DNA of 64,000 bases from Oscillospiraceae bacterium (GTDB taxonomy: Bacteria > Bacillota > Clostridia > Oscillospirales > Acutalibacteraceae): positions 1 to 64,000 of the forward strand of contig DPOR01000002.1 in assembly GCA_003538135.1 (NCBI GenBank), written 5' to 3'. Below the pieces are notes generated by a model. That model was not told where the DNA came from. It ran no database searches and saw nothing but the letters and a program-made list of their open reading frames with translations. Positions within the stretch are counted from its first letter, which is position 1. Each line of letters starts with the position of its first letter. A program made the translations under genes and the position numbers. Below are positions 32,133 through 40,732 of this stretch, piece by piece.

Positions 32133-32615
32133 ATGTACAACATTGACCTTATATGCATAGGCAAGCTCAAGGAGGACTACCTGCGCGGCGCGTGCGCCGA
32201 ATATTCAAAGCGGCTCTCGGCCTTCTGCAAGTTGAAGATAACGGAGCTCACCCCATCGCGCATCCCCGACGACCCGTCCAAGGCGCAGATAGACGCGGCT
32301 CTCGCGGACGAGGGCAAGCGTATTTTGCAGCTTATTCACCCGTCGGCGCGCGTCTATGCGATGTGCATAGAGGGCAGGCAACTATCCTCCGAGGAGCTCA
32401 GCCGAGACATTGAGCAGGCGGCGGTCGGCGGCAGCGGGAACCTTGTGTTTATCATAGGCGGCTCGCACGGACTTTCCGACGAGGTCAAGCACCGCGCAAA
32501 CTTCAAGCTCTCGATGTCCAGAATGACCTTCCCGCATCAGCTCGCGCGAGTCATGCTCCTCGAGCAGATCTACCGCGCGTTCATGATATCGAGCGGCGGA
32601 AAATATCATAAATAA
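32133..32615 (+). CDS. rlmH: 23S rRNA (pseudouridine1915-N3)-methyltransferase
   Basis: 160 residues, the usual length of RlmH. It methylates pseudouridine 1915 in helix 69 of 23S rRNA. Key sequences: YNIDLICIGKLKEDYLRGAC at the start, the SPOUT knot FIIGGSHGLSDEVKHRA, and KLSMSRMTFPHQLARVMLLE, IYRAFMISSGGKYHK at the end. The ribosome site is CGGAGGG. Probably co-transcribed with the MBL gene. Confidence 0.96.
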   Translation: MYNIDLICIGKLKEDYLRGACAEYSKRLSAFCKLKITELTPSRIPDDPSKAQIDAALADEGKRILQLIHPSARVYAMCIEGRQLSSEELSRDIEQAAVGGSGNLVFIIGGSHGLSDEVKHRANFKLSMSRMTFPHQLARVMLLEQIYRAFMISSGGKYHK

Positions 32616-32652
32616 AAAAACAGGGAGCTGCGAAATGCAGTTCCCTGTTTGA
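32614..32652. terminator. rlmH-side hairpin, copy 1 of a duplicated stem-loop
   Basis: AAACAGGGA-GCTGC, GAAAT, GCAG-TTCCCTGTTT with an A-run before it: a T-run follows on the minus strand and only TTT on plus. Almost the same 30 bases recur at 32886-32916. Confidence 0.75.
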
Positions 32653-32691
32653 GCGTGTTTATAAACCTATTTTTGGTGGTTTCGCAAAAAT

Positions 32692-32852
32692 CAAAGCCTC
32701 CCTTGTGTAAAGGGAGGTGGCGCGAAGCGCCGGAGGGATTGTTCCGAATAAGTTGAATTTTTCAAAAATGCTGAGTATTTTGAACTTTCATTACAACAAC
32801 CCCTCAGTCACGGCTTAGCCGTGACAGCTCCCCTTACACAGGGGAGCCTTGA
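32692..32852. repeat. MITE-like palindromic repeat
   Basis: Left half (CAAAGCCTCCCTTGTGTAAA, then GGGAGGTGGCGCGAAGCGCCGGAGGGATTG) and the inverted right half (CAAGGCTCCCCTGTGTAAGG, GGAGCTGTCACGGCTAAGCC, GTGACTGAGGGGTTG) share a layout and flank about 50 AT-rich bases. Each half carries its own small hairpin. No ORF. This is a non-autonomous repeat type common in gut Firmicutes; the mobilising enzyme is unknown. Confidence 0.75.
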
Positions 32853-32885
32853 ATCCGTGCAATGACAGACTTTTTCGACAGACTG

Positions 32886-32916
32886 AAACAGGGAGCTGCG
32901 AAATGCAGTTCCCCGT
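32886..32916. repeat. Copy 2 of the duplicated stem-loop
   Basis: AAACAGGGAGCTGCGAAATG then CAGTTCCCCGTT, nearly identical to the hairpin at 32614-32652, on the other side of the MITE-like element. Confidence 0.8.
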
Positions 32917-32924
32917 TCTGCGTC

Positions 32925-32961
32925 AAAAGACCGCTGTACCTCACGATACAGCGGTCTTTGT
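32925..32961. terminator. Terminator of pnp
   Basis: Thirteen-pair perfect stem AAAGACCGCTGTA/TACAGCGGTCTTT; on the minus strand it is followed by TGACG after TTTT, and it lies 19 bases past the pnp stop. It may also act on plus-strand read-through. Confidence 0.75.
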
Positions 32962-32979
32962 TAATTTTTATATCAGAGA

Positions 32980-35205
32980 TTAATATCTCTTTCCGCCGTG
33001 GCCGCCTCTGCCGCCGCGGTTATCTCTTCTTCCGCCGTCTCTGCCGCCGCGGTTGTCCCTTTTGGGAGCTCTGCGGGGCTCATCGGACAGGTCGTTCTCG
33101 GGAACAAGTCCCTCGACCTCGATGAGAGCGTCTCTGCGGGAGAGGTTGAGTCTGCCCTGGTCGTCTATCTCGCGAACCTTGACTATGACCTCGTCGCCGA
33201 CGGCAACGACATCCTCAACGCGGTCAACGCGCTTGACATCAAGGTGGCTGATGTGGACAAGACCCTCCTTGCCGGGAGCGATTTCAACAAACGCGCCAAA
33301 GTCCATAAGGCGGGTAACAACGCCCTTGTAGATAGCGCCGACCTCGGGATCATTGGCTATTGTCTCAACCATGTTGAGAGCGCGCTTAGCGTCGTCAATG
33401 TCGATAGCGGAGATGAATACGGTTCCGTCCTCCTCAACGTCGACCTTGCAGTTGCACTCTGCGCAGATCTTCTGGATAACCTTGCCCTGCTTGCCGATAA
33501 CGTCGCCGATCTTCTCGGTGTCGATCTTGGTGGTGAGCATCTTGGGAGCGTACTTCGAAAGCTCTTTTCTGGGCTCGGAGATAACGGGCAGCATGACCTC
33601 ATCGAGGATGTAGCAGCGCGCCTTATAGGTCTTATCGAGAGCCTCGCGGATAATAGCGGGGGTCAGACCGTGTATTTTAAGATCCATCTGGATAGCGGTG
33701 ATACCCTTCTTGGTGCCGCCGACCTTGAAGTCCATGTCGCCGAAGAAGTCCTCAAGACCCTGGATATCGACCATGGTCATGAAGCGGTCGCCCTCGGTAA
33801 CAAGTCCGCAGGAGATACCGGCAACGGGAGCCTTTATCGGCACGCCGGCCGCCATAAGGGAGAGGGTCGAGCCGCAGATGGAGGCCTGCGAGGTCGAGCC
33901 GTTGGACGAAAGAACCTCGGAGACGAGGCGCAGGCAGTACGGGAACTCCTCAACGCTCGGGATAACGGGCAGAAGAGCGCGCTCCGCAAGTGCGCCGTGA
34001 CCTATCTCGCGGCGTCCGGGGCCTCTGGAGGGCTTGGTCTCGCCGACGGAGTAGGAGGGGAAATTGTAGTGGTGCATATAGCGCTTGGAATCCTCGCCGT
34101 CGATACCGTCGAGAATCTGAGAGTCGCTGACGGGGCCGAGGGTGGTGACGGTCAGAACCTGAGTCTGACCTCTGGTGAACATACCCGAGCCGTGGACTCT
34201 GTCAAGCAGGTCAACCTCGGCAGCCAGCGGACGAATCTCGTCTATGCCTCTGCCGTCAACGCGCTTGCCGTCGTCGAGCAGCCAGCGGCGCACGACGTAC
34301 TTCTGGGTCTTATAGAGGCAGTCCTCTATCTTATCTATCTCGTCGGGATAAATCTCGTCGAACTTCTCGTGAACTTTCTCATAGATGGGCTTGAGGCGCT
34401 CGTCGCGGATGCGCTTGTCATCGGTGTCAAGAGCGGCGCGGATATCGTCAATGGCGAAATCCTTGATAGTCTCGTACATCTCGGGTGCGGGATCATTTGA
34501 GGGGAAGTCTATCTTCTTCTTGCCGACCTCGGCCTGAATGCCCTTTATGAACTCGACAAGACGCTGGTTCTCCTTATGGGCAAACATGATGCCGTCGAAC
34601 ATCTCGTCGTTGGTAACTTCCTTTGCACCCGCCTCGATCATTGCGACGAGGTCGGAGGTGGAAGCGACGGTGACAGCCATGCGGCTGACCTCGCGCTGAG
34701 CCTCGGTGGGGTTGATGACATACTCGCCGTCAATAAGGCCGACGCTCACGCCGGAAATCGGGCCGTCCCACGGAATCTCGGAGATGGACAGCGCGATGGA
34801 AACGCCGAGCATAGCGGCGATTTCGGGCTGACAGTCGGGATCGACCGACATAACGGTAGCCACGACGCTGACATCATTTCTCATGTCCTTGGGGAACAGG
34901 GGGCGAATGGGTCTGTCGATAACTCTCGACGCAAGAGTAGCCTTCTCGCTCGCTCTGCCCTCGCGGCGCTGGAACGAACCGGGAATCTTGCCTACGGAAT
35001 AGAGCTTCTCTTCAAAATCAACCGAAAGCGGGAAGAAATCCACGCCCTCTCTCGGCTTTGCAGCCATGGTTGCGGTGCAGAGCACGTCGGTCTCGCCGTA
35101 ACGGACGAGGCACGAACCGCCTGCGAGCTGAGCCATTTTGCCGACTTCGACAACGAAGGGTCTGCCGGCGATCTCAGTTTCAAACTTCTTGAAATCCTCG
35201 AACAT
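32980..35205 (-). CDS. pnp: Polyribonucleotide nucleotidyltransferase (PNPase)
   Basis: 741 residues. Two RNase PH-like domains (QAGGSCLVRYGETDVL-type start after KMA; second core VGGTKKGITAIQMDLKIHG), a KH domain (DTEKIGDVIGKQGKVIQKIC) and an S1 domain (VTRLMDFGAFVEIAPGKEGL), then an Arg/Gly-rich tail (RRDNRGGRGGHGGKRY). It degrades RNA 3' to 5' using phosphate and works with RNA helicases in mRNA turnover. The ribosome site AGAGG is before the ATG. It lies downstream of rpsO, the usual rpsO-pnp order, with a terminator in between. Confidence 0.97.
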   Translation of the reverse strand: MFEDFKKFETEIAGRPFVVEVGKMAQLAGGSCLVRYGETDVLCTATMAAKPREGVDFFPLSVDFEEKLYSVGKIPGSFQRREGRASEKATLASRVIDRPIRPLFPKDMRNDVSVVATVMSVDPDCQPEIAAMLGVSIALSISEIPWDGPISGVSVGLIDGEYVINPTEAQREVSRMAVTVASTSDLVAMIEAGAKEVTNDEMFDGIMFAHKENQRLVEFIKGIQAEVGKKKIDFPSNDPAPEMYETIKDFAIDDIRAALDTDDKRIRDERLKPIYEKVHEKFDEIYPDEIDKIEDCLYKTQKYVVRRWLLDDGKRVDGRGIDEIRPLAAEVDLLDRVHGSGMFTRGQTQVLTVTTLGPVSDSQILDGIDGEDSKRYMHHYNFPSYSVGETKPSRGPGRREIGHGALAERALLPVIPSVEEFPYCLRLVSEVLSSNGSTSQASICGSTLSLMAAGVPIKAPVAGISCGLVTEGDRFMTMVDIQGLEDFFGDMDFKVGGTKKGITAIQMDLKIHGLTPAIIREALDKTYKARCYILDEVMLPVISEPRKELSKYAPKMLTTKIDTEKIGDVIGKQGKVIQKICAECNCKVDVEEDGTVFISAIDIDDAKRALNMVETIANDPEVGAIYKGVVTRLMDFGAFVEIAPGKEGLVHISHLDVKRVDRVEDVVAVGDEVIVKVREIDDQGRLNLSRRDALIEVEGLVPENDLSDEPRRAPKRDNRGGRDGGRRDNRGGRGGHGGKRY

Positions 35206-35322
35206 AGTTTTACCTCTTTAGTTTTATTTCCACAGACCCCCGGACTTAGCAATAAATCCGTTCCCCGGCCTCCCGGAGCCCCGATTCACTGCTAAAACCG
35301 TTGCAGTCTGTCGATTGTAATT

Positions 35323-35356
35323 CAGAAAAGCAGGCAGAAATAAACTCCTGCCTGCT
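35323..35356 (-). terminator. Terminator/attenuator between rpsO and pnp
   Basis: On the minus strand AGCAGGCAG pairs with CTGCCTGCT, followed by TTTCTG. It lies 10 bases past the rpsO stop; partial read-through would supply pnp. No separate pnp promoter was clear. Confidence 0.75.
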
Positions 35357-35366
35357 CGTCGTGCAA

Positions 35367-35630
35367 TTATTTACGGATACCGAGTCTGGCAATGATAGCG
35401 CGGTAACGCTCAATGTCGACCTTCTGAAGATATGCCAGGAGATTGCGTCTGTGACCGACCATCTTGAGAAGGCCGCGGCGCGAATGGTGATCCTTCGGAT
35501 GCTCCTTAAGATGCTCTGTCAGGTCGCGGATTCTCTTGGTGAGAACAGCGATCTGAACCTCCGGAGAACCGGTGTCGCCCTCATGGATAGCGTACTCCTG
35601 CATAATTGCGGTTTTTTCTGCCTGAGTCAT
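35367..35630 (-). CDS. rpsO: 30S ribosomal protein S15
   Basis: 87 residues from the ATG at 35628-35630; the GTG three codons earlier lies inside the GAGGTG ribosome site. It binds the central domain of 16S rRNA. Family sequence: GDTGSPEVQIAVLTKRIRDL, HPKDHHSRRGLLKMVGHRRN, LLAYLQKVDIERYRAIIARL. A strong promoter lies at 35735-35763. Confidence 0.98.
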   Translation of the reverse strand: MTQAEKTAIMQEYAIHEGDTGSPEVQIAVLTKRIRDLTEHLKEHPKDHHSRRGLLKMVGHRRNLLAYLQKVDIERYRAIIARLGIRK

Positions 35631-35734
35631 TTTTTTCACCTCATTTTAATATTTGCTCCGTAACCCAGCAAAAGGCCGGTGAAAACCTCTTTGAGGTTTA
35701 ATCCATAAGCCGAGTAGCGGACGCATACAACGGT

Positions 35735-35763
35735 ATTATATCAGTAATCAATCGATTTGTAAA
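35735..35763 (-). promoter_or_regulatory. Sigma-A promoter of rpsO
   Basis: On the minus strand: -35 TTTACA (35758-35763), 17-base spacer, -10 TATAAT (35735-35740); leader of about 100 bases. Confidence 0.82.
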
Positions 35764-35819
35764 GAATTTTTTGAAGATTTTGCGTTTTCGCCCGGTTTGA
35801 TATCGGACGCCGAAAACCG

Positions 35820-35848
35820 TTGCCTGACGGGTCGCGGCGTGATATAAT
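35820..35848 (+). promoter_or_regulatory. Sigma-A promoter of DUF4434 gene
   Basis: -35 TTGCCT (35820-35825), 17-base spacer, -10 TATAAT (35843-35848). Confidence 0.75.
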
Positions 35849-35873
35849 CTAATCAGAATACGGAGGTGCTTTT

Positions 35874-36818
35874 ATGGCAAGAGGACTTGACGGAACTTTT
35901 TTTGAAATTCACCATCACAACACGGCGGAGGGCAAATACTGGAACCCCGCTCTCGACTCCTTTACCGCCGAAAACTGGCGCGAAAAGGTTCGCGAGATAG
36001 CGGCGCTCAAAATGGAATACATAGTCGTTATGGCGACTGCACTCTATGACCGCTGCTATTTCGAGTCGTCAGTTTTTCCTTTGGCGGATATCCCCTGCGC
36101 CGACCCTATCGAAGCGGTGCTCGACGAGGCGGACAAATGCGGCATAAAGGTTTTCCTCGGCAACGGCTTTTACGGCGACTGGACGAAGCCCGGAGTCAAC
36201 ATAACCTCGAGCGAGGTAATAGACCGCTCGTTTAAAGCCATGGATGAGCTGACTGAAAAATACGCGCGGCACAAAAGCTTCTACGGCTGGTATTTTCCGG
36301 ACGAGACTTGTATAATCCTGCGCTTTTCGGGGAATTTCATGAAATATGTCAATCTCTGCTCCGCCCGCTGCCGCGAAATAACACCCGACAAAAAGACGCT
36401 TATCGCGCCCTACGGCACAAATCTCACGCTCACGAACTCAAAATATATCGACGCGCTCGCCTCGCTCGATGTCGATTTTATAGCGTATCAGGACGAGATA
36501 GGCGTCAAAAAGACTCGCGTGTGGCAGAGCGAAAAAATATTTGCGCGCCTGAAAAAAGCCCATGATAAAGCGGGACGCGCCGCGCTCTGGGCGGACATTG
36601 AGCTGTTCGATTTCGAGGGCATGGTCTACAAAAGCGCCCTGCTCCCCGCCGATTTCGAGCGCATCGAGCGGCAGATAGCGAACGTAGCGCCGTATGCGGA
36701 CAAGATAATCGGATATCAGTATATCGGGCTGATGAATCCCGAGGATTCCGGCTCATTCGCCGGGCACGAGAGCTCTGCGGAGCTTTACAGGCAGTATGCG
36801 GAGTATCTGAATAAATAA
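35874..36818 (+). CDS. DUF4434-type TIM-barrel protein
   Basis: 314 residues, no signal peptide. MARGLDGTFFEIHHHNTAEG, then WREKVREIAALKMEYIVVMA, YGWYFPDETCIILRF and FIAYQDEIGVKK follow the strand-helix pattern of DUF4434 proteins, which are related to glycoside hydrolase barrels. Conserved acidic residues (the DE in FPDE and QDE) could be catalytic. The ribosome site CGGAGG is clear. Substrate unknown. Confidence 0.8.
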   Translation: MARGLDGTFFEIHHHNTAEGKYWNPALDSFTAENWREKVREIAALKMEYIVVMATALYDRCYFESSVFPLADIPCADPIEAVLDEADKCGIKVFLGNGFYGDWTKPGVNITSSEVIDRSFKAMDELTEKYARHKSFYGWYFPDETCIILRFSGNFMKYVNLCSARCREITPDKKTLIAPYGTNLTLTNSKYIDALASLDVDFIAYQDEIGVKKTRVWQSEKIFARLKKAHDKAGRAALWADIELFDFEGMVYKSALLPADFERIERQIANVAPYADKIIGYQYIGLMNPEDSGSFAGHESSAELYRQYAEYLNK

Positions 36819-36890
36819 GCGCGCCGTATGAACGCGCATTTCGAATATGAAAACGCCTATATGCGGTGAATTTATTTTAACGGTGATTTT

Positions 36891-37898
36891 ATGAGCGACT
36901 TGAGATTCCGTTGCCTTGTTGACAACGATTTCTGCGATATTGCGCCTTTCGAGCCCTATATTGAAAAAGGCTCATCGGATATGGGCTTGGCTCTCATAGC
37001 TTTCGACAAAAGCGAGCTTGATACAATTAAAAGCCTTTTAAACGAAACTCAGCTCGAGGGCAGCGACGGATATTTATATACACTGTCGCAAGGCTCCGTC
37101 GAGACAAAAGGCAAAATGCCTCATTCTGTTATGAAGGCATACAGATACTATAAGCGCTATAAGAAAAAGCAAAACCGAGCCGCCGCGCATATAGAGAGAG
37201 AACTCAGTCACAGCGGCGACGGCATAAGGAAAGTATCCGGCGGCAGATTTTCAGCCTATAAATACACCGACCAAGAGAATAAAATGTGCTTTCCTTTCAG
37301 GCTTCGTGCAAGCAAAAATAAAAACGAGCCGTTGTTTATCCTCTTACACGGCGCGGGCGCAATGGGCAGTGACAATTTAAAACAGCTGTTTGACAACTTA
37401 CCGTTGTACAAGCAGCTAATAAAAACAGATTGCAATATTCTTTTGCCGCAGGCACCTTTCGGCTCAAACAGAGGCGAAGCGATGCAGAATTACATAAAAT
37501 CGATAAAGAGGCTTGCGGATAAGCTGCCCATAGATTTCGACAGAAAGCGCATATATATCATCGGAACATCCTTCGGCGGCTGCTGCGTCTGGCAGCTTAT
37601 CTATCTTTTTCCCGAATATTTTGCGGCGGCAGTGCCGGTAATGGGCAGCCTGTGCCCGGATCACTGCTATGAAAAATATGACATTCGGCGGTTAGTCAAA
37701 ACGTCTATCTGGGCGGCGCATTCATCGGACGATACCAATGTGAGAATAGACAGCGATGATTATTGCGCCGCAGAGCTTGAGAAGCTCGGAGCAGATATAA
37801 AATACACCCGTCCTGATAAATACGGGCACACAATGTCAGGCAAATTCTACAGAACGGAAAAATGGGCAGACTGGTGTTTGAGTAAAAAATCAGGATAG
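36891..37898 (+). CDS. Alpha/beta hydrolase with N-terminal extension
   Basis: 335 residues. The N-terminal 130 residues are not recognised. The C-terminal part is an alpha/beta hydrolase of the esterase/PHB-depolymerase type: oxyanion region LFILLHGAGAMGSDNLKQLF, nucleophile Ser in IIGTSFGGCCVWQLI (near 226), Asp in AAHSSDDTNVRID and His in YGHTMSGKF. No signal peptide. It probably cleaves a small ester or peptide in the cytoplasm. Confidence 0.78.
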   Translation: MSDLRFRCLVDNDFCDIAPFEPYIEKGSSDMGLALIAFDKSELDTIKSLLNETQLEGSDGYLYTLSQGSVETKGKMPHSVMKAYRYYKRYKKKQNRAAAHIERELSHSGDGIRKVSGGRFSAYKYTDQENKMCFPFRLRASKNKNEPLFILLHGAGAMGSDNLKQLFDNLPLYKQLIKTDCNILLPQAPFGSNRGEAMQNYIKSIKRLADKLPIDFDRKRIYIIGTSFGGCCVWQLIYLFPEYFAAAVPVMGSLCPDHCYEKYDIRRLVKTSIWAAHSSDDTNVRIDSDDYCAAELEKLGADIKYTRPDKYGHTMSGKFYRTEKWADWCLSKKSG

Positions 37899-37983
37899 TC
37901 GGATCGGGATTTTCGGGGGCACGCAATCGAAACTACTTCACAAATCTCATTTTGCAGCGTTTTCCGACTTTTCTCAACGAACA

Positions 37984-38013
37984 AAGGCATCCGTAAAACG
38001 GATGCCTTAATTT
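37984..38013 (+). terminator. Terminator of alpha/beta hydrolase gene
   Basis: AAGGCATCCG, TAAAA, CGGATGCCTT, then AATTTTT. Confidence 0.85.
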
Positions 38014-38040
38014 TTAAACTTTTTGCGCTTTTAAAGCTCT

Positions 38041-38325
38041 TTATAAAACGACTTTTTCGACCGCCGTGTTTAAAATATATTTCTCCTTTATATTCATCAG
38101 CTCTGCCATGTGCGCCGATTGAATGTGCGCTTCCTGCTGCTCGGGCGAAGCCCATTTTTCGATTAGCAGCACTGTGTCGGGGCTCTCCGCCGAAAAATAA
38201 TAGTCGTAGCTTATGCAGCCGTCCTCGGCGCGGACGGCGTCCAAGATGCCGGAGTCGGTTATCTCCCTGACGAATTTTTCTCCGCCGCCGGGTCTTGCCG
38301 TGTATTTTACAGAAAGTAAAAGCAT
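38041..38325 (-). CDS. Antibiotic biosynthesis monooxygenase (ABM) domain protein
   Basis: 94 residues: MLLLSVKYTARPGGGEKFVR, then GCISYDYYFSAESPDTVLLI and EKWASPEQQEAHIQSAHMAE, the single-domain ferredoxin-like ABM/YgiN fold. Members are quinol monooxygenases or small-molecule oxygenases and often have no known substrate. It starts 13 bases after rsmA and is probably in its operon. Confidence 0.85.
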   Translation of the reverse strand: MLLLSVKYTARPGGGEKFVREITDSGILDAVRAEDGCISYDYYFSAESPDTVLLIEKWASPEQQEAHIQSAHMAELMNIKEKYILNTAVEKVVL

Positions 38326-38338
38326 AAAATTCCGTCCT

Positions 38339-39202
38339 TTATATGCACTTCGCCGCGATGCATTCGCTCAGGCGCGCCAAATCCTCCATTTTGAGGCTCT
38401 CCGCCCTGACGCTCGCGGGGAAGCCCGCCTCGGCTATCGCCGCGTTTATTTTGTCTTTAGGAATACCCAGCCCCGCGCTGAGCGAGTTCGACGCGGTCTT
38501 TCTGCGCTGACCGAACGCCGCCTTGACCACGCGGAAAAAGAATTTTTCGTCCGTTATCTTGACGGGCGGCTCGGGTCTGATATCGAGCCTTATCACGCTG
38601 CTGTCCACCTTGGGCGCGGGCATGAACGAGCCCGCCGAAACATCGAAAAGCTTCTTTGCGTCGGCGTAGTAGTTGACAGCCACCGTGACCGCTCCGGCGT
38701 CTCTGCTCCCGACGGGTGCACAGAGCCGCGCAGCCGCCTCCTTCTGCACCATGACCGTCACCGCGTCTATCGGTATGCGGCTCTCGAGCAGGTACATGAT
38801 AACGGGCGAGGTTATATAATACGGCAGGTTCGCGCAGACGACAACACGCATACCGGCAAAGCGGGCGGCGATAAGTTCGCCGAGGTCGGTTTTCAGCACA
38901 TCGGCGTTCAGCACCTCGACATTGTCGAAATCCTCGAGCGTCTTTGCGAGGACGGGGATGAGGCGGGTGTCAAGCTCGAGCGAGACGACTTTTTTTGCCC
39001 TCTTTGCAAGCTCCGCCGTCAGCACGCCGATTCCCGCGCCTATCTCGATAACGCCGGTGTTTTCGTCCGCGCCGCAGGCCTCCGCCATTCGCGGGCAGAC
39101 GGTCGGATTTATCAGAAAGTTCTGGCCGAGCGATTTTGAAAAAGTAAAGCCGTTGGCCGAAAGTATTTCTTTTATGACATTGATATTTGAAAGCTCCTGC
39201 AT
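38339..39202 (-). CDS. rsmA: 16S rRNA dimethyladenosine transferase
   Basis: 287 residues. It dimethylates A1518 and A1519 in the 3' hairpin of 16S rRNA during 30S maturation. SLGQNFLINPTVCPRMAEAC, SAM site VIEIGAGIGVLTAELAKRAK, catalytic NLPYYITSPVIMYLL and FMPAPKVDSSVIRLDIRPEP are all intact. The ribosome site is GGAGAGA. Confidence 0.97.
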   Translation of the reverse strand: MQELSNINVIKEILSANGFTFSKSLGQNFLINPTVCPRMAEACGADENTGVIEIGAGIGVLTAELAKRAKKVVSLELDTRLIPVLAKTLEDFDNVEVLNADVLKTDLGELIAARFAGMRVVVCANLPYYITSPVIMYLLESRIPIDAVTVMVQKEAAARLCAPVGSRDAGAVTVAVNYYADAKKLFDVSAGSFMPAPKVDSSVIRLDIRPEPPVKITDEKFFFRVVKAAFGQRRKTASNSLSAGLGIPKDKINAAIAEAGFPASVRAESLKMEDLARLSECIAAKCI

Positions 39203-39214
39203 ATTCTCTCCTTA

Positions 39215-39865
39215 TTATTCGGCAAGCGAGCAGATTCGCACGTCGAAAAGTCCGGTCTCCGCCTTGACCTCGACAGTGTCGCCGACTTTCACCTTGCCGC
39301 AGCGCCCCTTGGGCAGGTCTATCCACGCATCGACTCCCGCGCCCTTTCTCGGCGTCACGCGGATACGGTGCGGGCCGTCATAAAACACCGTTCGCAGGTC
39401 GTCGTCCGTCTCGATAACCACCGCGCTGACATTGTGCGCGCCGCGGGTGAAGGTGTTGTTGAGCGTCATGGCACAGCCCATTATTGCAAGCGCCGCAAGC
39501 AGCAGGAACAGCGCCTGCCGCAGTCCGCCCACGCTGAAGCCCGCGAACTTCTTCTTGCATATGAGGAAAACCGTAATTGTCAGCACCGTTGCTATAATAA
39601 CGCTCACGCAGAGCATTGCGCCGAACGAATCGATGGGATTATTTACCTCCGTCTCGAAAACCATGAGCGCTATGGGCACCATCGGCGCACACCACAGGCT
39701 TTCGGTGCGTCCTCTGCACAGGTCAAAGGTCAAAAAGCCTACGCTCGCCGCGGAATAGACGACCGCAGCCGCCGCGACGAACTTCACGCGGAAAAAGAAC
39801 ACAAACAGCGCGAAAACCGCGACGTTGGCACAGAGCCAGATTATGTTTTTCTTTTTTACTTTCAT
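39215..39865 (-). CDS. Membrane protein of unknown function
   Basis: 216 residues from the ATG at 39863-39865 behind GAGGGG. Four hydrophobic segments in residues 10-130, then an extracytoplasmic tail of about 80 residues (VIETDDDLRTVFYDGPHRIR ... KVKVGDTVEVKAETGLFDVR) with beta character, possibly a small OB-like domain. No family is recognised. It sits 12 bases before rsmA in the same direction. Confidence 0.6.
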   Translation of the reverse strand: MKVKKKNIIWLCANVAVFALFVFFFRVKFVAAAAVVYSAASVGFLTFDLCRGRTESLWCAPMVPIALMVFETEVNNPIDSFGAMLCVSVIIATVLTITVFLICKKKFAGFSVGGLRQALFLLLAALAIMGCAMTLNNTFTRGAHNVSAVVIETDDDLRTVFYDGPHRIRVTPRKGAGVDAWIDLPKGRCGKVKVGDTVEVKAETGLFDVRICSLAE

Positions 39866-39960
39866 TTCAAAACCCCTCATTGACGGCATGGAGTCATCGA
39901 CCCCGGATTTGCTTTTATAATTATGTTTTGCTTATATTTGAAAGATTAAAAAACGCACAG

Positions 39961-40620
39961 TTACAGCAATCTCGTGTCGTTGATTATCAGCTCGAAGCTG
40001 CAGCCGAGACGGGCGGCGGATTTTTTGCACAGCACCATGCGCTCGAGAAAAATTTCGAAGTATTCCATAACCGGACAGATTTCCGTATCTATCTTCAGAC
40101 GCAGGATGATTATTCTTTCCTCTCCGTCAACCTCAAGCTCCGAGTCCACGACCGCGTAGTTGACTCTGTCGTGAATATCAGTGCTGACTGTTTTGCTGTT
40201 TCTCACTCGGCTTCTGCGCACGTCGCTCTTGTCCGCGAGGATGAGCGCCGCGGCAACAGGGCTGACGGGCGCCGCCGTCTTTTCATCGTGATGACCTATC
40301 GCGCCGACTATCATCGCTATGTCCTTCGGGTTTACCTCGAGGCTGCGAAGAATATTAAAGGCGAGTATGCCGCCGCTCTGCGCATGGTCGCAGCGGTTTA
40401 TCATATTGCCGATATCATGCATATAGCCGGCTATCGCCGCAAGCTCGCACTCGTGGTCGCTGTAGCCGAGAATTTCGAGTATCTCCCGCGACATTTTGGA
40501 GACCGTGCCGGCGTGGGCGAGTCCGTGTTCGGTGAAGCCCAGCTCGCCTAAAACGCGGTTGCCCGCAAGGATATAAGTCTTGAGCTCCTCGTTTGAATGA
40601 ATTTTATCGTAAAGTTCCAT
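39961..40620 (-). CDS. HD-domain phosphohydrolase
   Basis: 219 residues. His in GLAHAGTVSKMSREIL, the HD pair in IAGYMHDIGNMINRCDHAQS and a later Asp in ILADKSDVRRSR follow the HD superfamily pattern (H...HD...D), so it probably hydrolyses a phosphate or phosphodiester of a nucleotide. AAAAGGGG precedes the ATG. The substrate cannot be read from sequence. Confidence 0.85.
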   Translation of the reverse strand: MELYDKIHSNEELKTYILAGNRVLGELGFTEHGLAHAGTVSKMSREILEILGYSDHECELAAIAGYMHDIGNMINRCDHAQSGGILAFNILRSLEVNPKDIAMIVGAIGHHDEKTAAPVSPVAAALILADKSDVRRSRVRNSKTVSTDIHDRVNYAVVDSELEVDGEERIIILRLKIDTEICPVMEYFEIFLERMVLCKKSAARLGCSFELIINDTRLL

Positions 40621-40732
40621 ATTTGTTCCCCTTTTCCGTGCATTTTTCGGCGCAAAAAAAGCGCTTTTGCTCTTTTCTTTTGCCTACTTTGTGAGTATAA
40701 TATAACTAAATAAGAGTATGGAGGTAATTTCA

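Noticed and set aside
32998..34500. 500-codon plus-strand frame opposite pnp
   Set aside because: It is an exact antisense shadow of pnp in a GC-rich, codon-biased gene; no ribosome site and repetitive Asp/Val/Leu composition.
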